This document shows, piece by piece, positions 1 through 7,841 of a stretch of 36,826 nucleotides of DNA. A model generated the notes under the pieces. That model had not been told where the DNA came from and ran no database searches. It saw nothing but the letters and a program-made list of their open reading frames with translations. This DNA is from an uncultured Lactobacillus sp. GTDB taxonomy: Bacteria; Bacillota; Bacilli; Lactobacillales; Lactobacillaceae. Where the stretch lies: contig NZ_CALYQV010000018.1 in NCBI RefSeq assembly GCF_945290125.1, forward strand, positions 1 to 36,826, written 5' to 3'. Positions within the stretch are counted from its first letter, which is position 1; each line of letters begins with the position of its first letter. The position numbers and the translations under genes are program-made.

Positions 1-48
1 TAATCCTATTTTTTTCTATTTTTATAGCACTTGAAACCCCTCACCTCC

Positions 49-130
49 ATAAATATATTAATAAAGCCCTATGAATAAAGCATTCATAGGGCTTTATTTT
101 ACTTTTGCACGGCATAAAAGAATAAAAAAA
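49..130. repeat. att-like direct repeat, copy 1
   Basis: This stretch shares an identical 18-base core (ATAAATATATTAATAAAG), then CATTCATAG, then a similar T-rich tail, with positions 2895-2960. It lies directly beyond the 3' end of the integrase remnant, where the attachment site of an integrated element often lies. The second copy lacks 14 bases that here separate two ATAAAG repeats, as expected from slippage. An att role is inferred; it could simply be a duplicated 3' flank. Confidence 0.4.
61..97. terminator. Strong hairpin terminator
   Basis: A perfect 16-base stem (61-76 pairs with 82-97, core AAGCCCTATGAAT) encloses a 5-base loop and is followed on the plus strand by a T-rich stretch. 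It lies between the window start and the integrase remnant. It probably ends a plus-strand transcript arriving from outside the window, and could also act on the minus strand for the integrase. Confidence 0.7.
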
Positions 131-137
131 TAAAAAG

Positions 138-810
138 TTAAATATTTAATTCTTTAATAGATTTAACGGCATCTTCTTTATTCTTTTCATTGATATGTTT
201 GTAAATGTCTAATGTCATTTTTATATCTTCGTGTCCTAATAACATTTGTACTGTTTTAGGCTTTACATCTGTTTCACTAATTAATAAAGTAGCAAAAGTA
301 TGTCTAAATCTATGTATAGTAATTCTACGTAAATCTGGATTACTTTTATAAATTGCATTTAACCACTTTACTGGCTTACTTATCGGGTAATATGTTCCTC
401 TAAGAGTATGAAAAAGTTTGTTTGACAGTATTTTTTCTGACTGCTTATATTCGATTAAAGCTTTTTTTAGATTATTTGAAATTGGTAAAACTCTTTTTTC
501 ACATTTTACTCTTGGGAGGCTGGATAATAGTTTGGTTATTCAATCCAATTGCTAATATTCGTTTTACGGATAATAAATTATGATCTAAATCTATATCTTT
601 CCACGTGAGGGCCAAAGCTTCTGATTTTCTAAGCTATGTAGAAGAAAGTATTTTAAAATAAGTATATGCTCTAATATTATATTTTTTGGCTGTAATTAAA
701 AATTCAGTTAATTTTTGGTGACTATATACATTATGCTCTACATTTCTTCTCGGATGAGAAGTCATTTTCGGCATTATAATCAGGTTAATAGGATTATTTT
801 TTAGTACCAG
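138..810 (-). pseudogene. Tyrosine recombinase (phage-type integrase), frameshifted remnant
   Basis: Read on the minus strand, the C-terminal end (about 539 to 138) carries the catalytic signature HRFRHTFATLL, then LLGHEDIKMTLDIY with the His and the Tyr nucleophile. Further upstream a different frame (about 636 to 505) gives RKSEALALTWKDIDLD, the first catalytic arginine box. A third piece (about 805 to 634) ends HNVYSHQKLTEFLITAKKY and stops at a TAG where the conserved T-G before LRKSEA is expected. There are therefore at least one in-frame stop and one frameshift (about 505-540), and the N-terminal arm-binding domain has been replaced by transposase sequence. The enzyme is dead but clearly came from an integrative element or prophage. 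Confidence 0.85.
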
Positions 811-1063
811 GTCGAGTGCCACTTGATAAATCGCTTCGTTTTTAACCAGCACCCGTCTAATGGCCTGCTCCTTAAACGTAATTGAATAGCTTGTATGCGG
901 TCGGTCAAGAATAGCTGTACCATGACGATTAATGAGAGCCAAGAGATAATTAAATAGTAGACGGATTAACCTGATAGTGGCGACTCAATCCAATGGTTCC
1001 AGCCTGATAGTTTTGACAAAGATTAAAGATTTCAATTTTGTCTTGCTTAGATAATTTAGCCAT
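805..1063 (-). pseudogene. IS3-family transposase orfA, 5' fragment
   Basis: From ATG at 1063 the minus strand reads MAKLSKQDKIEIFNL and continues through QVNPSTI. After a frameshift near 940-950 it goes on as ALINRHGTAILDRP and TFKEQAIRRVLVKNEAIYQVAL, the helix-turn-helix pattern of IS150/IS1223-type orfA proteins. About 85 codons remain; the rest of orfA and all of orfB are missing here. The fragment runs straight into integrase sequence in the same frame, so a continuous 102-codon ORF (634-942) spans the junction without being a real gene. Confidence 0.8.
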
Positions 1064-1068
1064 AATAA

Positions 1069-1088
1069 TACCCAAAATTTGGGGGGCA
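1069..1088. repeat. IS3-family terminal inverted repeat, left end of the broken IS
   Basis: Read on the minus strand from 1088 this begins TGCCCCCCAAATTTTGGG, just ahead of the orfA start at 1063. It matches the IS end at 36737-36758 (TGAACCCCAAAATTAGGA) at about 14 of 20 positions and begins with the TG typical of IS3-family ends. It marks the insertion boundary; sequence from 1089 rightwards is target DNA. Confidence 0.65.
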
Positions 1089-1363
1089 TATCAATCATTG
1101 AAGTTTTTTCTAATAATACAGGTCGGTCAGATAAAGTAAGCATTGGTTTCGCTGTAAAACGAGCAGATGATTATCGACTTTATTTTCAGGGTAAGGAGTT
1201 CAATCATGGAGTTTTTAAAAAATCCAGTGATAATGCATATGTATTGGAACCTAAAAATGGTGCTAATGGTACAATTTTAATCACAAACAAGAAATCATAT
1301 TTATACTACCCTAAACTAAAAGAAAAGATAATAGTTGTTGAACAAACTACTGCGGTAAAGTGA
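1089..1363 (+). pseudogene. 5'-truncated gene, unknown product
   Basis: An open frame runs from the IS boundary to TGA at 1361. The only upstream start (TTG 1079) lies inside the IS inverted repeat and has no ribosome site, so the gene most likely lost its 5' end to the insertion. The remaining ~90 residues are mixed beta-type sequence (VSIGFAVKRADDYRLYFQG, then GTILITNKKSYLYYPKL), with no membrane segment and no motif I recognise. It may belong to the element that carried the integrase. An intact gene is unlikely. Confidence 0.45.
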
Positions 1364-1546
1364 TAGGCTAAAAAGGCGATATTTGTGAATAGATTCTTGA
1401 TGAAAATTATGCTGGTTTAAACCAAAAAGTATAGTAGAAAGATTAATAAAAGTCGTAGTAAATCACATTCGTTATGGCTTTTTTTGCTTTTCAAGTGTAT
1501 TTATTAATTTGATTTAAACAAATAGCTAAATTGTTCATTTGCATAG

Positions 1547-1768
1547 AAAAAAGTAAGTGTTTCTCTTGCAGCCGCTAGTCTGTTTGGAGTAACTATGACA
1601 ATAATTACAACCAATGCATTTGCAGCTATTGAAGATAATCCAGCTATAACTGAAACTAGTATAACGAATCAAACTAATAAATTTTCAGATGACGCTACAG
1701 TGAAAAAATTGCAGAAAATGTTAAGGCTAGTGGAGAATTTACTAGGGATGGTGAAGATACTACCATAG
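1547..1768 (+). pseudogene. Remnant of a secreted protein (signal peptide part)
   Basis: The translation begins KKVSVSLAAASLFGVTMTII and continues TTNAFA, a typical lactobacillus signal peptide (lysines, hydrophobic core, AFA-A cleavage site). A TAG codon immediately precedes it where a start codon should be. After about 55 codons the sensible frame switches at a run of six A (about 1701-1706): IAENVKASGEFTRDGEDTT reads in the other frame and ends near 1781. Start loss plus frameshift mark it as decayed. The mature protein is not recognisable. Confidence 0.55.
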
Positions 1769-1783
1769 TAAGGAGATGAAACA

Positions 1784-1864
1784 ATGGATTTTTATTGTAG
1801 AAGTGTTAGACTTATGCTTTTTCTTCCTATCATCTACATGTTGTATTATGAACATAAATTTTAA
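1784..1864 (+). CDS. Possible 26-codon peptide ORF
   Basis: ATG at 1784 lies 7 bases after a good ribosome site (AAGGAG, 1771-1776) and encodes MDFYCRSVRLMLFLPIIYML then YYEHKF. It is a short, hydrophobic, cysteine-containing peptide. It could be the start of a further decayed gene in this cluster or a genuine small membrane peptide. The same spacing and AAGGAGATG(A/G) leader recur upstream of the gene at 2497, which suggests a shared origin. No function is recognised. Confidence 0.25.
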   Translation: MDFYCRSVRLMLFLPIIYMLYYEHKF

Positions 1865-1899
1865 AAGTCTGAATCAACAGAAAAGCCTTTAAAAAAGAG

Positions 1900-2504
1900 G
1901 TGGCAATATTAAGTATTTATGTTAGTGATTTTTTAGGATTAGGTGTTGTTGTTTCATTTAGTGACACTGATCAAGCCACTAGTAATGAAAGCGGTACATA
2001 CTAATTAAACAGGATAGTGAAACTACGACTAATGACAACAAAACTGATAATTCTGTACAATATGATGATAGTCAGACTGAAACCGAAGATAGTGAAAATA
2101 ATGAGGATACGAAAAAATAATAAAAATATTAAAATGCTGCAAAAGTTGATCAGAAAGATGCCATTAAGGGTGACGATAGGTATTGCTTATGCTCTATATC
2201 TCAAAAGAATAAGATATGGTGAAAAGGGTATTGATGTCCAAGCTGTTTCAAATTTCTTTGATTTAACTGGTGTAAAAAAGTGTTGTAGCTGAAAAAGTTC
2301 AAGGTGTAATTGTGCTGATATTGCTAAAGATTTAGAATTAACTGATCATGGAATTTCTAAAATTCACAAGATTGTACCACATTGGCATATTTGGATACTA
2401 AATGGGATAAAAAAGGTGGTAAAATAAAGCTAATAAGACATAACGGTATAAAACTAACTAAGAATGAACTAGATGATTTAAGGAGATGGAACATAGATGA
2501 ATGA
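1900..2504 (+). pseudogene. Decayed exported protein, toxin-like position
   Basis: Joining frames gives a plausible exported protein. A hydrophobic leader (FLGLGVVVSF, then DTDQATSNESGT) is followed by an acidic low-complexity linker (2020-2118, SETTTNDNKTDNS...), then a C-terminal domain: GIDVQAVSNFFDLTGVKK, CADIAKDLELTDHGISKIHK, DTKWDKKGGKIKLIRHNG, LTKNELDDLRRW. There are tandem TAA stops near 2118 and frameshifts near 2190, 2283, 2300 and 2388. The last frame ends in TGA at 2502-2504, overlapping the ATG of the next gene (2497) by 8 bases. Signal, variable linker, small C-terminal domain and overlap with a small acidic gene are typical of a secreted toxin with immunity, but the domain is not one I can name. 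Confidence 0.5.
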
Positions 2505-2766
2505 TGGCTTTAGCAGCTTAGAGCAACTCAAAGAAGCGCTTGAAATGAGGTGTGAAATTGAATTCACACTAAATGGTCGAAATTGGTTATTAGAACCAGA
2601 TCAAGATGCTCCTGATCTATCATCTAACTTGCAACTTGTTTGTAATGATGAAGGTATGTCAGAATTTTTGGTTAAGTTTACAAATGCTAATGATTTTTTA
2701 AATTATAAAATTGGTGATGAAAAAATGAAAGATTTGTGGCATAGTATGACTAATACATATTGGTAA
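2497..2766 (+). CDS. Small acidic protein, possible immunity protein
   Basis: This 89-residue cytoplasmic protein has no signal or membrane segment. It is acidic and starts with a strong ribosome site (AAGGAG, 2480-2485). The N-terminal part, LEQLKEALEMRCEIEFTLNG, is a helix followed by a beta strand; the end (NDFLNYKIGDEKMKDLWHSM) looks helical. The start overlaps the end of a decayed exported gene by 8 bases, implying translational coupling. In lactobacilli this arrangement is typical of immunity genes behind secreted toxins. It resembles the protein at 3544 in its first 30 residues (LxxL...EFTL..G). An immunity role is inferred from context; the family is not identified. Confidence 0.55.
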   Translation: MNDGFSSLEQLKEALEMRCEIEFTLNGRNWLLEPDQDAPDLSSNLQLVCNDEGMSEFLVKFTNANDFLNYKIGDEKMKDLWHSMTNTYW

Positions 2767-2817
2767 TTTAAAAAATAATATTTTATAGTTAATATAAAGA
2801 GTAACATATAGAGAAAT

Positions 2818-2850
2818 AACCCCCAAATTAGGAAACTCTTTTATCTGCAT
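2818..2850. repeat. Orphan IS3-family end
   Basis: AACCCCCAAATTAGGAAACT (2818-2837) matches the IS end at 36739-36758 at 18 of 20 positions in the same orientation, and the following TTTTATCTGCATAA weakly resembles the bases that follow there. No transposase gene remains next to it, so this is a scar of a deleted or rearranged IS copy. Confidence 0.55.
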
Positions 2851-2894
2851 AATTTTATTTATTTAATCTTTATGAACAGATAGATTATAGAGTT

Positions 2895-2960
2895 ATAAAT
2901 ATATTAATAAAGCATTCATAGTGTTTTTGCTTTTGTATGGTAAAAAAGAATTAAACTGGA
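2895..2960. repeat. att-like direct repeat, copy 2
   Basis: Degenerate copy of 49-130. The first 18 bases (2895-2912) and CATTCATAG (2913-2921) are identical; the hairpin's left arm is missing. Together the two copies bracket the integrase remnant, the IS fragment and the secreted-protein remnants, about 2.8 kb. The simplest reading is attL/attR of a decayed element, but a duplication unrelated to integration is possible. Confidence 0.4.
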
Positions 2961-3543
2961 ATTTTTATTTTTCTAGTAGGAATTATAAACTTCTATGTTT
3001 TTTTACTAGGCTACGATTTATTCATTAATTTTTATAGTACGACTGTTTTTTTTAATATAAAAACAATAAAAAATCAAACATCTGCCTACTATTTAACATT
3101 TAACTTAGCTTTAATAGTCACTTGTTTTGAACAATTTGCTTAGTGAATATAACAAAAGAAAGTTTTTTGAATTATTATGAAACAATTAATTGTGTAGCAA
3201 AAATGCTAATTAACTATATAGACAAAGGAATCAATAGCGTATTATGATAAAAGAGTGGCGGAAAAAGACCAAGAAGTAAAAATGAATATCTTAATTCCTT
3301 GTGTTAGCTGACAAGTAACTAGTATAAAATAAAAGAAATGAAAAATAAGAACTATTTATTTTTCATTGAGCATTCAAAAATGGTGATTTATAAGCAATAT
3401 CTAACTACGTTTCAATTATGTTTCGTGCTTAAAACAGATAAACTTTCACAAAACAGTTTTAAAATGGAAAGTTATTTAAGTTATTTCATTATCGACCCTA
3501 CGAAATTATATAAAAGTTGTTTGATGACTAGAAAGTTGAAGAA
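2961..3543. other. Gene-poor AT-rich stretch
   Basis: I see no supported gene here. Short open pieces such as EYNKRKFFELL (near 3150-3180) and RVAEKDQEVKMNILIPCV (near 3250-3310) are separated by stops and suggest decayed coding sequence. A 74-codon ORF at 3338-3562 has no ribosome site, unremarkable composition and overlaps the next gene in another frame. A short inverted pair CTAGTA/TACTAG flanks about 2972-3009. Confidence 0.5.
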
Positions 3544-3753
3544 ATGGATCCACATAAAATGACATTGCAAGAGTTAGGAAAATATTTTTATGGTCGCAAT
3601 GTTGAATTTACGTTGAAAAATGGTCAAAAGAAGGAAATTTTTGTTCAGGATATATTGAATGAAGTTGATGACGAACCAGAATTAACTTTTCTTGGAGGTT
3701 CTGTTGAAAATGAAATTAAAATCTCGGATATTTTGAGTGCTCGTGAAATTTAG
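3544..3753 (+). CDS. Small acidic protein, unknown
   Basis: This 69-residue, strongly acidic, soluble-looking protein starts MDPHKMTLQELGKYF. Ribosome site support is weak (GAAGAA just before ATG); Met6 at 3559 is an alternative. Pattern: helix, then strands NVEFTLKNGQKKEIFVQDI, an acidic turn EVDDEPE, and ENEIKISDIL. The N-terminal helix-strand unit resembles that of the protein at 2497, so the two may be distant relatives, for example immunity proteins left from a toxin cluster. I do not recognise the family. Confidence 0.5.
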   Translation: MDPHKMTLQELGKYFYGRNVEFTLKNGQKKEIFVQDILNEVDDEPELTFLGGSVENEIKISDILSAREI

Positions 3754-3801
3754 CATTAAAAAGATCTGGAGTATCAAGCTATAGAAAATAGTGGAGGAAA
3801 A

Positions 3802-3971
3802 ATGAGAAAGAATATAGCATGGACTATCATTTTAATCTGTTCACTTGTTGTTATTGTTCTTAGAATTCTAATAATGGCAAGAAGCAAATTATAATCACTA
3901 AAAAGGTCGAAATTAAAAATAAATTTGTATATATAGGATATTCAGAATATTTAAAGACTAAATCACTTTGA
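3802..3971 (+). pseudogene. Small single-TM protein, frameshifted
   Basis: ATG 3802 follows a good ribosome site (GGAGG, 3793-3797) and encodes MRKNIAWTIILICSLVVIVL, a membrane segment or signal peptide, ending at TAA 3892 after 30 codons. The other frame continues NSNNGKKQIIITKKVEIKNK and on to a TGA at 3969-3971, which reads like the natural mature part. The switch lies between about 3862 and 3892. The sequence can be read as a ~56-residue anchored small protein broken by one indel, or as a true 30-residue membrane peptide. Confidence 0.4.
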
Positions 3972-3995
3972 AATTTGCTTTATCTAATGCTTTTT

Positions 3996-4018
3996 TGTGC
4001 ACTATAATAAAGTACACA
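3996..4018 (+). promoter_or_regulatory. -10 box inside an operator-like palindrome
   Basis: TGTGCACT (3996-4003) and AGTACACA (4011-4018) form an inverted repeat with one mismatch and 7 bases between. A perfect TATAAT -10 (4003-4008) lies in the middle, about 38 bases before the MFS start. A protein bound here would block RNA polymerase. No convincing -35 is visible at the usual distance. The binding protein is unknown; the neighbouring LysR product is one candidate. Confidence 0.5.
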
Positions 4019-4045
4019 TAGTTTGAATGAGCAAAAAATGTCACA

Positions 4046-5248
4046 ATGAAAAAATTAACACAAAAGTCCAAGTTACTAATAGGTTATGCTATTTCAGGAC
4101 TTGGCGATCAATTTTATACTTTTGCAATTCCACTTTTGATGTTGTCGAGAACACATTCCTCAATAATAATGGGACTGTTAACGTCAGTCGAATATTTGCC
4201 GACAGCATTATTTGGACTAACAATTGGACCAATTTTTGACATGTATTCTCGTAAAAAAATCATGCTTTTTTCTCTGATTATGCAAATGGTGCTAATTATA
4301 ATTGCACCGTTTTTGGTTATAAGAAACATATCAATATATTGGCTGCTATTGGTTGTTTTCCTACTTGGCAGTTTCGACTTAATCACTTGGACAGGCTACC
4401 AGATATTTATTGCAGAATCGGTAAAAAAAGAAGAATTATCATCTGTTTCGGGCCAAGTTGGTTTAATCTCGTCTGTGCAAAAAACTTTTGGCCCAGGCAT
4501 TGCAGCTGTCATTATTAATTTGATCGATTATATTGGTGGTTTTTTATTAGATGCTTTAAGTTTTGGCTATTTAACTTATGTTATTAAAGACTATGAACCT
4601 TTACAAACAGAAAATGGGGCAATGAAAAAAGAAAGTTCCTTTAACAATAGTGCTAAAAAGGGGATTTCCTTTTTGTTTGCTCATCATGACATTAAATGGC
4701 TAATTGCAAGTTTTTTTGTTGCTAATGTTGGCTTTCAAACAGTCGTTCCGATGTTAACGTTTTTATTAAAACAGGAAATGAAAGTTTCAGTTAACTTAGT
4801 GAGTGTTTTTTACACAGTAGCTGCAGTTGCTAGCATTATTGGCAATTTCGTTTACTTGCGTATCAACAAGAATATGAAACTTGGTACACAGATGATTATG
4901 ATTGGACTTCTAATAATGGTCGGCTTTATGATAATGCTAAATGTTCAGTCTTTCTTTTGGGTTACCTTTGGTTATGCCATAGTGTCCTTTGGTTGTGTTT
5001 GGTCACAAGCAAACTTTTTTACCATTATTCAAGCAGAAACACCGCCTCAATTTAAAGGAACAATAACATCAATTTCTACATCACTTACCCGAATAATTGG
5101 GCCCATTATGTCATTAATTAGTGGTTTCTTAATTAAAGCAGAAGTTCACTCCATCTTTGTTGTAGCTTCTGTTTGCATGCTTCTTTCTGTATTTATTTCC
5201 CTAGTTACTGGTTTGAGTAAATTAGGGAAGCTAGAAAAGTTACACTAA
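4046..5248 (+). CDS. MFS exporter, 12-TM (macrolide efflux-like)
   Basis: This 400-residue membrane protein of the major facilitator superfamily has about 12 hydrophobic segments. Loop 2-3 carries motif A as GPIFDMYSRKKIM (about residues 61-73), with the usual Asp and Arg/Lys. Length and style fit the drug or siderophore exporter groups (MefA/enterobactin exporter-like), which use the proton gradient. The substrate cannot be predicted. There is no clear ribosome site before ATG 4046; the start was chosen because MKKLTQKSKLLIGYAISGLG gives a normal MFS N-terminus and lies about 30 bases after the likely transcription start. It is convergent with the LysR gene. Confidence 0.85.
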   Translation: MKKLTQKSKLLIGYAISGLGDQFYTFAIPLLMLSRTHSSIIMGLLTSVEYLPTALFGLTIGPIFDMYSRKKIMLFSLIMQMVLIIIAPFLVIRNISIYWLLLVVFLLGSFDLITWTGYQIFIAESVKKEELSSVSGQVGLISSVQKTFGPGIAAVIINLIDYIGGFLLDALSFGYLTYVIKDYEPLQTENGAMKKESSFNNSAKKGISFLFAHHDIKWLIASFFVANVGFQTVVPMLTFLLKQEMKVSVNLVSVFYTVAAVASIIGNFVYLRINKNMKLGTQMIMIGLLIMVGFMIMLNVQSFFWVTFGYAIVSFGCVWSQANFFTIIQAETPPQFKGTITSISTSLTRIIGPIMSLISGFLIKAEVHSIFVVASVCMLLSVFISLVTGLSKLGKLEKLH

Positions 5249-5267
5249 TTGCAAAATAGTGCAAAAC

Positions 5268-6149
5268 TTATTTTTTAGGCAAGCAATGGTCTAAAATATT
5301 ATAAATAGCTGGATTCTTATAAATTGCTACAACATCATATTTTAATTTAGGTAAGTTTGGTAAGAAAGTAACATATTTAGCATAAATTGTTGGTAATGGC
5401 AGTTCATTAGGATAGATAGACATGCCATAATCTAAAACGACATTGGATAAAGCAGCGTCGAAACTGTTTAAATAAATAATTTGGTCATAGTGAATATTCT
5501 TTTTTTCCAAAATATTTTTAATTTTCGTTTGTACATCATTCTTATCTGTGGCAGTCCATTTTTGCAAGAAAAGGGGCTGCTTTTTTATAACATTCCTTTT
5601 TAGCCTACCATCTTGATTAACAGCTTTTTTGCTCAGTAAAATCCCAAAATTGGCAGTTCCGATTTTCTTAACATGAATATTCTTAATTTTACTTACCGCT
5701 GTTGAGAAACCAATCAGCACATCGTAATCCTCTGCATCAAGTTTCGGTATACTAGTAGCAAAATTTTCGGTATCTAATTGTAATTGTAAGCTTGAATTGT
5801 TTTTTGTAAGTAATCGCGCTAAGCTAACAGCCCAATAATCAAAACCATGCAAATAATGTATTCTCAACGTTTGAAATGAATCATTTAACTGATTAATTTT
5901 TTCATTAAATTCATAATATTTCTTAAGTACTGGCACTGCATAGTGATATAAATTCATACCTGCTAAAGTAACTTTAAAATGGGAAGTTGAACGATCAATC
6001 AGTTGGACGCCTAGATCTTCCTCTAAATTTTTTATTGCATTACTAATAGCGGTTTGAGAAACAAAATTTCTCTTAGCGGCCGGAGTAAATCCTTCTGTTT
6101 CTACAACATCTATAAAATATTTATATGCTAATAGGCTATATTTCATCAC
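5268..6149 (-). CDS. LysR-family transcriptional regulator
   Basis: This 293-residue protein has an N-terminal winged helix (about residues 4-62: FIDVVETEGFTPAAKRNFVS, AISNAIKNLEEDLG, LIDRS) and a C-terminal periplasmic-binding-like effector domain of normal length. It is transcribed divergently from glpK and convergently with the MFS gene. Met1 and Met2 are both possible; AAAGGAT lies upstream. A palindrome of LysR type (ATAAC-N12-GTTAT) lies 18-39 bases before the start, consistent with autoregulation. Targets could be the MFS gene or the glp genes; the effector is unknown. Confidence 0.88.
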   Translation of the reverse strand: MMKYSLLAYKYFIDVVETEGFTPAAKRNFVSQTAISNAIKNLEEDLGVQLIDRSTSHFKVTLAGMNLYHYAVPVLKKYYEFNEKINQLNDSFQTLRIHYLHGFDYWAVSLARLLTKNNSSLQLQLDTENFATSIPKLDAEDYDVLIGFSTAVSKIKNIHVKKIGTANFGILLSKKAVNQDGRLKRNVIKKQPLFLQKWTATDKNDVQTKIKNILEKKNIHYDQIIYLNSFDAALSNVVLDYGMSIYPNELPLPTIYAKYVTFLPNLPKLKYDVVAIYKNPAIYNILDHCLPKK

Positions 6150-6166
6150 ATTTTATCCTTTTACTT

Positions 6167-6188
6167 ATAACTTTATCTAATAAGTTAT
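6167..6188. promoter_or_regulatory. LysR-type palindrome
   Basis: ATAAC (6167-6171) and GTTAT (6184-6188) are perfect inverted arms 12 bases apart, extendable to ATAACTT/AAGTTAT. The site lies in the divergent lysR-glpK intergenic region close to the lysR start. Spacing and symmetry match LysR-family boxes. It may control lysR, glpK or both. Confidence 0.4.
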
Positions 6189-6198
6189 CACCATTATA

Positions 6199-6212
6199 TG
6201 TTAGCGCTTACT
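6199..6212 (+). promoter_or_regulatory. cre-like site (CcpA)
   Basis: TGTTAGCGCTTACT matches the CcpA consensus TGWAANCGNTNWCA at all but two positions, with the AGCGCT core intact. It lies 80 bases before glpK, where catabolite repression of glycerol genes by glucose is expected in Firmicutes. Confidence 0.5.
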
Positions 6213-6276
6213 AAAAAGCGAGGGTAAAATTGAGATGTAACAACAGTTACCTTTACTAAATTAGTTCTATAACTAA

Positions 6277-7806
<1,530 letters not shown>

Positions 7807-7841
7807 TTACCAGATTTTATTTAAAAGAAAGAGGTTATACC

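Noticed and set aside
2017..2292. 91-codon ORF as a gene
   Set aside because: It crosses two frames of the decayed exported protein: the first half is an out-of-frame reading of the acidic linker, and it has no ribosome site.
3338..3562. 74-codon ORF as a gene
   Set aside because: No ribosome site, no recognisable pattern, and it overlaps the better supported gene at 3544.
4027..4239. 70-codon ORF at the start of the MFS gene
   Set aside because: Out-of-frame shadow of the first 65 codons of the exporter.
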